Below are positions 36,901 through 48,767 of a DNA stretch of 64,000 nucleotides, piece after piece. The notes under the pieces were generated by a model. It saw nothing but the letters and a program-made list of their open reading frames with translations, did no database searches and was not told where the DNA came from. The stretch spans positions 63,089,414-63,153,413 of the forward strand of contig NC_133653.1 of assembly GCF_009905375.1 (NCBI RefSeq), in the 5' to 3' direction. The stretch's first letter is position 1. Every line of letters begins with the position of its first letter. Origin of the DNA: Apium graveolens (Eukaryota > Streptophyta > Magnoliopsida > Apiales > Apiaceae). A program made the translations under genes and the position numbers.

Positions 36901-37231
36901 AAGTCATTTTTCGCGAAATAAGAAAATTTATAAAATACCTAAATGTTCAGAATAATGCGATGGTACAAGTCGTTCTAAGAAAAATAATGCCAATTATTTT
37001 ATTTGAAATATCAGCTATTAAAACATAGTTCGGGTCATATAACTTTTGATACGAAGGCTTTAAATACGAAACAATATATACGATAAATTCTCAGAAATAT
37101 CTTGACGATACTGAATACACATAGCACATAGCAGTTAGGGTTTTATAACTAATTACACATAAATGATATAATAAAATACATAATTTATCTTTATTACAAT
37201 ATAATACAAGCGTAATTTCCCAGTCGTTACA
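33961..37231 (-). mobile_element. 5' LTR of gypsy F (3,271 bp)
   Basis: Minus strand, TGTAACGACTGGG to GGATATTACA, followed inward by the PBS. The outer end abuts copia E gag at 37232, where GTTAT would be the target copy. TATAAATAGCC is at 36632-36640 (minus). An ATTAATTAATT stretch near 35740 and the CCGGAAA-rich segment near 35850-35960 recall the LARD1 LTR layout. The 3' LTR of F is outside what survives here. Confidence 0.9.
36632..36640 (-). promoter_or_regulatory. TATA box of the F LTR
   Basis: TATAAATAG followed by CC on the minus strand, about 590 bases into the LTR. The same box is found about 650 bases into the LARD1 LTRs and about 680 bases into H. Confidence 0.75.
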
Positions 37232-38549
37232 GTTATTCCATTTTGCTACAGAATGCAGGAAACCCAAGAAAGCAAAGAAAGACAAAGCTTATCTTGAACT
37301 GGAAGCAAAGTATGAAGCTCTTCTGAAGAAACGGCAAAGCAAACCCTATATTGCAGAGGGAAAGAGTTGGGATGATTCTCATAATGATGAAGATGAGGAA
37401 GTTGGAAATTATGCATTTATGGCCTTGGAGCAAGGAGAGTCATCCTCATAAAAAATGCAGGTACCAACTCTTACCACCATTTATTTAAATGTGAGTCAAT
37501 ATAAGGAAACTGTTAAAAAGATGAGCACAGAAATGTTTCACATTCATACAAGTATGCTTGCTGCTAATGAAGAGGTTAGCAGACTGACAAAGATAAATGG
37601 GAAACTTGAAAATGAGAAACAATAAACTGAGTTATTGCTAGTAGAGCTTGAAGCTGTGAAATAAGAAAATGCATATCTGAAGAACAAGCTCAAGTGTACA
37701 AATGAGATTAAAGTTGTGTTAAGGGAGAAGCTAGAAAAGAATGAAGTAAAGTTGAAATCTTTCAGGAATGGATCTGAGTTGATTGGACAATACCATGAGA
37801 AGAACAAGCCATATGCAAATATTGCTATTGGTCTTGATTATGATGCCTTGAACAAGAAGAAGAAAGCTGTAGGTGAGAAAGGGCAACAAATGAAGATGTT
37901 CCAGCTATGCTGAAAAGGATTGGTTCACCTATGTTCAAAGCATGTGAAGTAGATTTCAGTGAAGAAGAGTTGATCATAAAGCAAGAAATTGCTGATGAAG
38001 ACAATGAGAAGAAAAATGCAGAAACAACTCAATACTCCAAAGCTGAAAAGAAGCTCGTGGTTAACCAAGATTCCAAGACCCGTCAAGAAAACAAAAACTG
38101 AACATGCAAGAAAGAAGAAGAAGAAGAAGAAGAAGAAGAACATAAATAGGAAGATTGGGATAAATAAAAGCATCATTTTTGCTTATGTTGCAGATGCTCC
38201 AAGGAAGAAATCTGAAAAGTATGGCTCTTTGAATCACCTAACTCATCTTTGTAGAAAGGTTGTTAGCAAGCCAGCTGAAAGAGCCAGCAAGTATAATGAA
38301 GCCAAGGCAAATGATCCCTATTCATTTTGTGATAAGTTTGACTGCATTCCCTGTAACTTAAAAGTAATGAAAAGCTGCCACAAGCTGAGAGTAGATCTCA
38401 AAGAAGTCAGTATTGGATCTACAGCTGCAAGGGAAAATGCACAAACATATATGAATGTTATTCTTTCTTAGACTTCTAACTCTACTTCTGCTAAATCAGT
38501 TAACAAGAAGAAAGTACCCAACACTGCTTGGGTTGTGAAACACACTTAA
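37232..38549 (+). pseudogene. gag: Copia E gag C-terminal part
   Basis: It begins inside a zinc knuckle (HFATECRKPKK) cut by the F LTR. Next come an acidic linker (DEDEEVGNYAFMALEQ), a long coiled coil (about 37500-37790, with two in-frame stops), a lysine-rich segment swollen by a GAA repeat at 38112-38140, and a second, damaged Cys/His box (LNHLTHLCRK). It ends WVVKHT with a TAA at 38547-38549, the same place before protease where A, B and D have TAG. The 5' half and 5' LTR are missing. Confidence 0.82.
38112..38140 (+). repeat. GAA microsatellite in E gag
   Basis: About nine GAA units, giving a poly-lysine run in the gag frame. Confidence 0.95.
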
Positions 38550-39991
38550 AACTCATTGTGTGCATGGAAAAATGATGAAGGTCATACGGATCATAGACAG
38601 TGGATGCTCCAGGTATATGACAGGTGATAAGGCCCTGCTACCAAAATTTGAGGAGAAGGCTGGCCCTTTGGTGACCTTTGGAGACAATAGCAAATGATTC
38701 ACAATGGGATATGGCAAGATTGTTTCTGGACATGTTGTCATTGATATTGTAGTATTGGTAGATGGTCTTGAAGTAAATATTCTCAGTGTCAACCAGTTTG
38801 CAGACAAAGGTTTTAAAGTTCTATTTGATAAAGAAGAATGTATTTTCATCAGCAAGAAAACCAATGAAGTCGCTCTGAAAGGGGCAAGGAAAGGAAGCTT
38901 TTTTGTTGCAGACTTGGACTCAACAAATGAGGATGGAATTTGTTGCTTCTACACCAAGGCATACATAGAGCAAAGCAAGTTATGGCATAAGAAACTCTGA
39001 CATCTAAACTATGAGGCAATCAACACTTTGATCAAGAAAGAGTTGGTGAGAGACATGCCACAATTAGAATTTGTTCAAATTGAAGTCTGTGAAGCCTGTC
39101 AGAAAGAAAAAAATGAAAAGATCAAGTCACAAGTCAAAAACTGTGAATTCCATAAGTGCATCATTGCAACTTATTCACATGGACTTGTTTGGGCCAGTAA
39201 ATGTCTTATCAATTTCAAGGAGCAAATATGCACTTGTGATGGTGGATGACTATTCAAGATACATATGGGTAGAATTTATGCATTCTAAAGATGAGACTCC
39301 ACACGTCATAATTGAGAACATAAAGAAGATAGAGAAACAGGCTGAAGATCAAAACTCTGTGAAGAGATTGAGAAGCGATAATGGAACAGAATTCAGAAAT
39401 GCAACATTGAGTGAATTCTGCAAAAACAAAGGCATTGTTCAAGAGTTTTCTGCTGCTAGAACACCTCAACAAAATGGGGTAGTTGAGAGAAAGAACAAAA
39501 CATTAGTAGAAGTTACAAGAACAATGCTGCAAGATGATAATCTGCCAACTAGTTTTTGGGAAGAAGTTGTAAATACTGCATGCTACACTCAAAACAGATA
39601 TCTCATTAACAAGAATCATGGAAAATCACCTTACTCAATCATGTCTAAGAGAAAGCCTACTATAAAGCATCTTCATGTGTTTGGAAGAAAGTGTTACATT
39701 TTAAAAGACAATTTTGAATATGTGGTAAAATTTGACTCAAAGGTTTTTGAAGCAATTTTTCCGGGATATTCATTAGAAAGAATTGCCTACAAAGTCTATG
39801 TAATTGATCAAAAGAAAATCATGGAGAGCACAGATGTGACTTTTGATGATGACAAGTATCCAGGCTTGGAATGCCTTGATGATAATGAAGCTGAAGCCCT
39901 TACATTTGAAAATCTCAACATTAACAGTGATTCTAATGAAGAGGATGAAGGCAATGCACAACAGATGATGAATGAAGAGACTGATAAATAG
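38550..39991 (+). pseudogene. Copia E protease and integrase
   Basis: Protease DSG motif (RIIDSGCSRYMTGDK near 38590), then LSVNQFADKG and the pre-integrase zinc region (WHKKL, stop, HLNY; CEACQKEK). A frameshift near 39150 leads into the integrase core, where the three catalytic residues are all present: HMDLFGPV, RSDNGTEF and NGVVERKN. The core continues through FWEEVVNTACYTQN to the C-terminal GYSLERIAYKVY region and ends at 39991. Stops and at least one frameshift make it non-functional as it stands. Sequence differs clearly from A/B/D, so it is another SIRE-type family. Confidence 0.88.
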
Positions 39992-41029
39992 GAAAATCAT
40001 GAAAATAGAAGCTCATCTCATACACCTGAATTTGATAGCACACACTCAGGGGGAGAAAGAGAAGAAGGATCTACCAGTCATAACAATAATGAAGAAAATG
40101 ATGAAGGCACCAGTCAACAAACTCACACCAAAAAATGGGATAAGAGTCATAATCAAAATGCAATAATTGGTGATCACAATGCTGGTGTAAGGCCTAGAAG
40201 TTCTTAAGGATCTTGTCTCAAGTAGAGCGAAGAAAACTGAAGAAGCTCTTAAGGATCCTGATTGGATATCTGTCATCCAAGAAGAGCTTAATCATTTTGA
40301 AAGAAACAAAGTTTGGCAGTTAGTACCTGCACCAAAGAATAGAAGTGTAATTGGAACAAAATGGGTGTTCAGGAACAAGATGGATGAAAATGTTATAGTT
40401 ACCAGAAACAAGGCAAGGTTAGTTGCAAAAGGCTACTCACAGGAAGAAAGAATTGATTATGATGAAACTTTTGCTCCAGTTGCAAGACTTGAAGAAATAA
40501 AGATTTTTCTAGCATTTATTGCACATTCAAACTTCAAAATATATCAAATGGATGTCAAGAGTGCCTTCTTAAATGGTGAGTTAGAAGAAGAAGTTTATGT
40601 GCAACAACCACCTGGCTTTGAAGATCCAGAATTTCCAGATTTTGTGTACAAGCTACTCAAGGATCTATATGGACTGAAGCATGCACCTAGAGCTTGGTAT
40701 GACACACTGACAGATTTTCTACTTAAACATGGTTTCACTAGAGGAATAATAGACAAGACACTCTTCTACAAGCTGCATGGTGGTGATATGATCCTAGTTC
40801 AGATTTATGTGAATGATATCATCTTTGGTTCTATTAATGAGAAGCTCTGTCAAAGATTCTCTAAGCTTATGCAGAGTGAATATGAAATGAGTATGATGGG
40901 GGAATTAAGTTACTTTCTTGGACTTCAAGTCAGTCAAAGAAGTGATGGAATCTTCATCAGCCAGACTAAGTATATTAAAGATTTATTGAAAATTTTTGGC
41001 ATGGTTGATTGTTCACCTGCATCTACACC
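39992..41029 (+). pseudogene. Copia E reverse transcriptase, truncated
   Basis: After a frame-broken linker (to about 40230) comes the [21 protein letters not shown], then the ORF from 40365 with [38 protein letters not shown] and [10 protein letters not shown]. The catalytic YVDD is YVND (Asn at 40812-40814). The frame runs to ASTPV at 41029, where the copia D LTR begins; RNase H and the 3' end of E are not in the window. Confidence 0.9.
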
Positions 41030-41595
41030 TGTTAGATATATTTGAGATGTCATGTCTAATATGTTTCATGTCTAGTTTTCAGATCTTAACAAACAGGAAA
41101 TATCATTACTTATTGGAATCATTACTTACTGGAAGTCGGAACATAATATCAGGACTTAAGGTCATGTCAGAACTTAAGTACGGGAGGACTTACAGTTAAG
41201 GAAGGAAGCTGATTTAAAGTAGAAGATCGAGACTAAAATAAAAGAAGATATGCATGGAAAGAATTAGAAGACTGAAAGACTTGTATAAGATATCTGATTG
41301 ATATATTTTAGGAGACATAATTATATTTCATATCAATTAGAAGTTATCTTATAATTGTGTAGTATATAAACACCGACATAGTTTTACACTATATGTGTTA
41401 TCATTATCGAGATACATTATTCATTGTAACCTAGCAGCTCTTAGTGATATTTGTTCATCACTGAGAGAGAACAGTTCCATTGTAACAGAGTTTATTATAT
41501 TGAATATATCTGTTTACTGTTACTTGTGTTCAAGATCGATTTGAGTGTAGTAACACTGTATTCAACTCCCTTCTACATTGTTGTGTGACCTAACA
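41030..41595 (+). mobile_element. 5' LTR of copia D (566 bp)
   Basis: TGTTAGATATATTTGAG to CCTAACA, followed by the PBS. The outer end abuts E RT (presumed target copy ACACC, 41025-41029). TATA box TATATAAA at 41363-41370. Same family as the B LTR and the truncated A LTR. Confidence 0.92.
41363..41370 (+). promoter_or_regulatory. TATA box of the D LTR
   Basis: TATATAAACAC, conserved in the B and A LTRs. Confidence 0.7.
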
Positions 41596-41597
41596 AT

Positions 41598-41609
41598 TGG
41601 TATCAGAAC
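41598..41609 (+). promoter_or_regulatory. Primer binding site of copia D
   Basis: TGGTATCAGAAC, one base off the usual initiator-Met site, three bases after the LTR end. Confidence 0.82.
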
Positions 41610-41648
41610 CTCTCTGTTAACACACATACAGTAAAGATCCAAAAAATC

Positions 41649-43891
41649 ATGTCCGAAGAAGTACAAACTCCAACCAAGCCCACCAAAACTGAAGAAACTC
41701 AAAAGACTCAAACCCACAGTCGATATGAGACTATTAGGGTTCCCATATTGAGACCTTCTGAGTATCTCATATGGAAAGTTAAGATGGCTATGTTTCTGGA
41801 AGCTACAGATCCAGAATACCTTGACAGGATTAATGAAGGACCACATAAGCCTACCAAGCTCTCTGTTGTAGTTGATGATCAACCAGCAATGACCATACTA
41901 AAGGAGAAAGGCGAGTATACAGCTGAAGACATCTCATCTATTGCCAAGGATACAAGGGTAAGGCATTTGCTGCATAGTGCCATTGATAATGTCATGTCAA
42001 ACAGGGTAATTAATTGCAACACTGCAAAGGAGATATGGGATGCTTTGGAGACAAGATGTCAGGGAACTGATGCAATCAAGAAGAACAGCAGGACAATACT
42101 CACTCAAGAGTATGAGCACTTTGACTCAAAAGCTGATAAGTCTTTAACTGACTTATATGACAGGTTTATCAAACTCTTGAATGATCTGTCACTAGTGGAC
42201 AAGGAATATGATCTTGAAGATTCAAATCTAAAATTCCTTTTAGCTCTTCCTGAAAATTGGGATTTGAAGTCAACTACCATAAGAGACAACTATGACCTTA
42301 CTGAAACTACTCTTGATTAAATTTATGGTATGCTCAAGACTTATGAACTTGAGATGGATCAAAGGAGCAAGAGGTATGGAAGAAAGTCAAAGACAGTTGC
42401 CCTTAAGGCTGAGAAGGAATCTCCTAATATGGTTGCCTCAAAAAGGGGCAAAGGAAAGGCTCTCATCATAAAGTCTGATTCAGAGTCATCATATTCTGAT
42501 GATGATGATTCAGAAACTGAAAGTTTACCTAAAATGGATTCTGATGAAGAGATGATGAAATTGTGTGCTCTATGGTGAAGGGTATCACAAAAATAGCCTA
42601 CAGGAAATTCAGAAAAGGCAAGAAGTTTTCCTGGATAAGTGGAAGTTCTGATAAGAAAGGGTTCAGAAAGTCTAAAGGCAAGGGAGGAAAGTCTGACATA
42701 GGAGATAACTCAAATGTCAAATGCTACAACTGTGGTGAAAGAGGCCACATATCTCCTGACTAAAAGAAAGGAAAAAGTGACAAAAGAAAGGCACTTATCA
42801 CAAAGAAGGAAAGATGGACAGACACTTCAGATTCTAAACATGAGGTGAACTCTGCCCTGATGGCAAATTCTGATGGCAGTCCTGAAACTGCTGAATTGAA
42901 GGTACCTCAAATAACTTATGCCTTTCATACTGATGCTATTACTGAGTTGAGATTATATATTAAAACCATGTTTATTAGTTATAGAGATCAAACTTTAACA
43001 TGTGAAAGATTAACTTCTGAAAATCTTACTTTTAAGAAAAGGAATGATTATTTAGAAAAAGAGTTAGTTATGTTCATTAAAACTCAGAAAGAAAAAGATG
43101 ATGCTTTTTTTGTTAGAGATGAATTGCTAAAATTGAATAAATCTCTAAAACCTGAGTTAGAAAATGAAAGAGAGATTATCAGGACTTGGACTAACTCTGG
43201 CAGAACAACTCAGAATTTGTTAAGTAGTGGAAACTAGAAAGAGGGCTTAGGTTATGGAGATGATAAAAGTGAATAAGGAACTGAACAAATTGAGCCAATT
43301 GTTGTTAAACAGACTGCTAAGCCAAAGGTAAATCCTGTTAAGTTTGTAGTTATTACTGTAAAGTCTGATTCTGAAAAGATGAAAGAATCTATAACAGAAG
43401 TTAAGGATAAATCAACTTCTGACAAATTAAAACATGATAAACCGACTGAAGTCAACATAGGCTTAATGACAAAGAAACAACTTAAGTATAAGATGAAAAA
43501 TTAGGTATGTTATAACTGTGACTCTAACCATCTTGCTTCTTTTTGCAGGAAGAATAAGAATATAAACTCTTTACCTCCTAGATCAGGAGTTAAGAGTCAG
43601 TCTGTTAGGTTTAAGCCACAAAATTCTTGTTTTCATTGTAGTAATTTATGGCATTCCATTTATACTTGTAAGGAATATCATAGTTTGTACTATGATTATT
43701 ATCAAATAAAACCTTCTTTGAAGAAAGTTAATTTAATTCCTTCTAGTGTAAAGTTTGATGCAAAGTCTGATATAAGTTTCGATAAACAGCATGTTAGCAT
43801 AAACTCTGAAACTGAATCCGCTGCAAATGCTAACAAACTTAAAAAGGCCAAAGGATCCAAGCAAGGCTGGGTCCTTAAAACTAAACATTAG
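41649..43891 (+). pseudogene. gag: Copia D gag
   Basis: Starts at 41649 (MSEEVQTPTKPTKTEETQK). Gag N-domain with WKVKMAMFLEATDPEYLDR and EIWDALETRCQGTD; codon 78 is CAA where A and B have TAG. A stop lies at 42318-42320. A single-base loss near 42570 shifts the frame before MVKGITKIAYRKF. After that come a CYNCGERGHISPD knuckle ending in a stop where Cys is expected (42761-42763), a coiled coil, a stop at 43235-43237, an in-frame loss before a CYNCDSNHLASFC box, and CFHCSNLW. It ends WVLKTKH with TAG at 43889-43891. Frame is kept over most of the length despite decay. Confidence 0.9.
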
Positions 43892-45404
43892 TGGTCTTTG
43901 TGATTGCAGGGCAACAGGAAAGATATCCTAGTGCTGGACAGTGGATGTTCAGGACACATGACTGGAAATAAAGCCATGCTATCAGACTTTGTGGAGAAAG
44001 CTGGCCCATGAGTTTCTTATGGAGATGGCAACATGGGAAAAACTCTGGGATATGGCAATATCAATCTTGGGAATGTCATCATTGAAACAGTAGCTCTTGT
44101 CTCAGGACTTTAACACAATCTGCTAAGTGTAAGTCAAATCTGTGACAGAGGTTATCATGTGGATTTCTTTGAAGAACACTGTGAAGTTGTAAGCAATTCT
44201 ACAGGCAAATTGGTTCTAAAAGGTTACATGCATGGTAACATTTATGAAGCCAGACTTTCAACAAGATGGTTCTGCAATCTGTCTGTTGAGTAGAGCATCA
44301 ATTGAAAAAAGCTGGGATTGGCATAAAAGACTCTCTTATTTAAATTTCAACATAAATGAGCTTGTAAAGAAATACCTTGTGAGAGGATTGCCAAAATCAG
44401 TATTTGCTCCTGATGGCCTTTGTGATTCATGTCAAAAGGCAAAACAAAGAAAATCTTCTTTCAAGAGCAAAACTGAATCCTCAATTCTTGAGCCTTATCA
44501 CCTAATTCATGTTGATCTATTTGGTCCAGTCAATGTCATGTCTATTGCACAGAAGAAATATGCTATGGTTATAGTAGATGAGTTCACAAGATACACTTGG
44601 GTGTATTTCTTGCACAAGAAGAATGAAACTGCATCTACTCTAACTGATCATGTCAGATAGCTGGATAAGTTGGTCAAAGATTCTATTAAAATTATAAGAA
44701 GTGATAATGACACTAAGTTCAAGAATTCAATAATGGAAGAGTTCTGCAAAGAACAAGGAATTAAACAGGAATTTTCTGCACCTGGCACTCCACAGCAAAA
44801 TGGAGTTATAGAAAAAAAACAGGACTCTCATTGAAGCTGCATGAACTATGTTTGATGAAGCAAAGCTACCAACCTACTTTTAGGCAGAAGCTGTGCAGAC
44901 TACTTATTTTACACAGAATGCTACACTCATAAACAAGCATGAAAAACACCATATGAGATGGTGAAGAAAAAGAAGCCAAATCTGAAATACTTTCATGTAT
45001 TTAGATGTAAGTGTTTTGTTCTTAAGACTCATCCTGAACAGCTGTCAAAATTTGATCTAAAAGCTGATGAAGGAATTTTTGTTGGATATCCACTTTCCAC
45101 AAAAGCCTTCAGAGTCTACAATTTAAGAACAAGAGTTGTCATGGAATCTATCAATGTATCTTTTGATGATAAGAAGATGACTGGACTTGAAGATTTCAAT
45201 GATCACGATCAGCTGAGATTTGAAAATGAAGATTTAAATACTGATTCTGCAAATTCTGATAACGTAAACTCTGATCCTGTAAATTCTGACGGGTTAAGTT
45301 CTGATGTCATTGATATTGTGGTAACAACTCCAAAGGATAATGTACCTGTCCAGGGGGAGCAAGCTGAAGATCCTACCACAACTCAAGACTCTCAAGAAGC
45401 ATAA
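43892..45404 (+). pseudogene. Copia D protease and integrase
   Basis: The protease motif VLDSGCSGHMTGNK (about 43931-43972) is in frame with gag across the TAG and a TGA. Another TGA at 44009-44011 is shared with B. After a frame break near 44265 comes the pre-integrase zinc region (WHKRLSYLNF, with Tyr for the usual His; CDSCQKAKQ). The integrase core has all three acidic residues (HVDLFGPV, RSDNDTKF, GVIEKK), but stops and frameshifts follow near 44658 and 44820-44945. The C-terminal part is open from 44958 to 45404, with a tail of NSD repeats. Confidence 0.88.
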
Positions 45405-47257
45405 GAACCTGTCTCTGGCTCTTCAAGTTCTGATGAGCCAAATTCTGATAATTCTGGAAACTCTGATACTTCAATCCTGAAGGATCCAACTCAAATTCTG
45501 AAGTCTCAGAGAGCATAACTACAGGGGGCATCATAAAATGTTGATGGAGATAACATGGATCATGGGGGAGGATCCAGTTCTAGAAATCAACTTCCATCTG
45601 CAAGGAAGTGGACCAAATCATATACACCTGACTTAATTATTGGAGATCCTGAAGCAGGTGTCAGAATTAGAACTGCAACATCAAATGAATGTCTATATCA
45701 TTCTTTTCTATCTCAGACTGAACCAAAGAAAGTGGAAGAAGCTCTTCAACATGATGATTGGGTGCAAGCAATGCAGGAAGAGTTAAATGAATTTGAAAGA
45801 AACAAAGTCTGGACCCTAGTGCCAAGACCAAAGAACAGATCAGTTGTTGGCACAAAATGGGTGTTCAGAAACAAAACTGACAGTGATGGCATAATTACAA
45901 GGAACAAAGCTAGGTTGGTTGCTAAAGGCTACTCTCAACAGGAGGGTATTGATTATGATGAAACATTTGCACCAGTTGCTAGATTGGAAGCCATAAGAAT
46001 CTTTTTGGCTTATGCTGCTCACAAAAAGTTTAAAGTCTTTCAAATGGATGTAAAAAGTGCTTTTCTCAATGGAGAATTGGAAGAAGAGGTGTATGTTGAA
46101 AAACCTCCAGGCTTTGTAGATTCAAAATTTCCAAATCATGTATACAGGCTTGGCAAAGCACTTTATGGCCTTAATCAAGCTCCAAGAGCATGGTATGAGA
46201 CTCTCGCTCAATTTCTTCTGGAAAGTGGATTTCATAGAGGTACAATTGATAAAACACTGTTCTACCTCAACCATGGAAAGGACTTACTTTTGGTACAAAT
46301 ATATGTTGATGATATTATATTTGGTTCTACAAATGCCAAACTCTGTGAAAGGTTCGCAAAGCTAATGCAGTCAAGATATCAAATGAGTATGATGGGAGAA
46401 CTTAGTTATTTTTCAGGCCTTCAAGTCAAGCAAAATGAAGAAGGTACTTTTATCTGTCAATCTAAGTACACCAGAAATTTACTCAAGAAATTTGGAATAC
46501 AAGACAGTTCAACAACATCCACTCCCATGGCCACTGCAACCAAATTAGATAAAGATATTGGTTCATCAGTAGATATTACTAACTACAGAGGTATGATTGG
46601 CTCATTACTCTATTTAACTGCAAGTAGACCTGATATCATGTATGCTACCTGTCTTTGTGCAAGATTACAGGTTGATCCAGGAGAACCTCATCTAATAGCT
46701 ATGAAAAGAATTTTCAAGTACCTCAAGGGTACAGCTGATCTAGGATTGTGGTATCCTAGAGAATCAGATTTTAAGCTAATAGGTTACTCAGATGTTGATT
46801 TTCCAGGATGCAAAATAGACAGGAAAAACACTAGTGGAAGTTGCCAATTTCTTGGAGGCAGATTAGTTTCTTGGTTTAGCAAGAAATAGAAATCAATTTC
46901 CACATCAACTGCAGAAGCAGAATATATTACTGCAGGAAGCTGTTGTGCACAGATTCTTTGGATGAAGAATCAATACTGGATTATGTGTTAGAATTTTCTA
47001 AAATACCTATTTACTGTGATAATCAAAGTATTATTGCTATGACAGGTAATCCAGTTCAACAATCAATGACAAAGCACATCAGCATTAGGTACCATTTCAT
47101 AAGGGAACATGTGATGGAAGGTACATTGGAATTGCATTTTGTTCCAACAGATCAACAACTAGCAGATTACTTCACAAAACCACTATGTGAAGCTACTTTT
47201 ACAAGACTGGTAAATAAACTTGGAATGGTTTCAGGTTCTTTCTCTAAATCTGCTTAG
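45405..47257 (+). pseudogene. Copia D reverse transcriptase and RNase H
   Basis: A 444-codon open frame from 45555 contains nearly the whole RT: KWVFRNK (residue ~101), [51 protein letters not shown], and an intact YVDD at residues 250-253. RNase H starts near residue 390 with GYSDVDF (family usually SDADF). A TAG follows WFSKK at 46887-46889, then STAEAEY, a frameshift near 46960, and the last RNase H part in the ORF 46943-47257 (YCDNQS, YHFIREHV, ADYFTKPL). It is the best preserved pol in the window, but broken. Confidence 0.92.
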
Positions 47258-48767
47258 TTTTTGTTCTCATACATTAGACTTTATGATAAGTGTTACAGTT
47301 TCTCTTATCTTTATGTAATCTGTTCTTAAATTGAAATACATTAAATACTGATTGTTATCTGATGTGGATCTTAATACTCTGATAGTGATTTGAATGTTCT
47401 ATGACTATTCAATCCAATGAGGATAATGTGCTAGATGCTGACCTAGTAGTCTTTAACATACTAGAAATCCCATGTTTGAATTAGTTGTTTATGTGGAAAC
47501 TCATTAACACAAGCAAATTCTGATTTTGAGCTTAGTCAAATTTACTTTGTGTATCTTATTACTAAGTCACAAACTAGATTCTTGCTTCTTATTTGTCAAA
47601 TTCTGATGTCAGTAAATCTTAAGGATGAACTAAATGCTTGGTAAGCCTCACTTATCTAAAGAAAAGAAAAGAAAATTAAAGTCAGGTACTCCTTTGAGAT
47701 CTAGACAAAATACTGTGAAAGGGAAGAACCAAGTGCACTGTTGGTATTAAGTAATATGCATTAGAAAAGCAAATAAATTTTCTTGGTGACTTTTCACATT
47801 CTCTGATTACTGGGGAAATACTCTGATAATAGCATAAATTCTGATAAGCAGTTGTGACTTACTTACACTGAGAAGCCACTGTAAAAGAGAATTTCAAAAG
47901 ATGCATAAAATGAGCACAAACAATTGAGGTGGACTCTTGCATAAATTTGTTCTATAGTAGACTTCATGATTAATGGCAGATTTTAAGCACTATTCTTAGT
48001 TATGCCTTATTTCTAAGATGTACTGAAGTTTATCAGACTTTAATCTTAATCTGATATTCTGCTAAATGCACACACTCTCACTCCATATGAATGATGAAAA
48101 TTACTGTGGTGATTAAGTTGTTTTTGACAAATAGTTAAGTGTCATTTGCATATATTCTGAGGACAAGTTCTGATGGAAGTTCTGATCATTAAACTCTAAA
48201 GAATCAAGTCAGTATTTGTATGAAGAATCACAGAAAAAGATATTCACTTTTTGAGTTGATAAGCCATATTCTGATGACTGTTAAAATCTGATAATAGTCA
48301 AGTTCTGATATTAAATCCTGATAGAAACTCTGATGCTTACGTGGCATTATTCTGTACTTGACTTATTTATGGTAAATACTGAAATGGTCATATTTAATCA
48401 GAATATATTTAGGTGAGATAAAAATAGTCATAATCATTTGGGTTAGTGGTAAACGTGTTTGTGCTGAAAAACTGCATATGCACAGTAATTATTGCTTATT
48501 TCCCGTGCCCATTAACTCCTGCTTTAACTTTTTACTAACTGTTCACACGTTGCCAGGTGTAAATTGTCTGCCATGCTTCATAAATATAACTTTTGAGTGG
48601 AGAGAGTATATATATGGGAGTTAAAAGATTTTCTAATCTTTTACCTACTTTTCTATTCTTAATCTCTCTTATTCTCTCTATCTCTCATACACTCTGAAGC
48701 TTTTTCCTACAGGACTTTTATCAAATACCTTGTAAACACTCTCTTTCTCACTTAATTTCTTAAAGAG
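47258..48767 (+). other. 1.5-kb spacer between pol and the additional ORF of D
   Basis: No credible ORF. It is rich in the motif TCTGAT/TTCTGATA, dozens of times between about 47330 and 48420 and often as TCTGATAA. The last 160 bases look like a promoter plus leader (separate entry). The spacer belongs to D because pol and the post-pol ORF flank it in the SIRE order. Confidence 0.7.
48607..48712 (+). promoter_or_regulatory. Promoter-like TATA and splice-acceptor-like site ahead of the D additional ORF
   Basis: TATATATAT at 48607-48615, then a CT-rich stretch (CTCTCTTATTCTCTCTATCTCTC) and TTTTTCCTACAG followed by G (AG at 48711-48712), 55 bases before the ATG at 48768. The start codon context is AAAGAGATGGC, good for plants. 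Either a separate transcript or a spliced subgenomic RNA could use this; neither is shown. Confidence 0.4.

Noticed and set aside
38112..38140. A nuclear localisation signal (poly-lysine) in copia E gag
   Set aside because: It comes from a GAA microsatellite in a dead copy; more likely repeat slippage.
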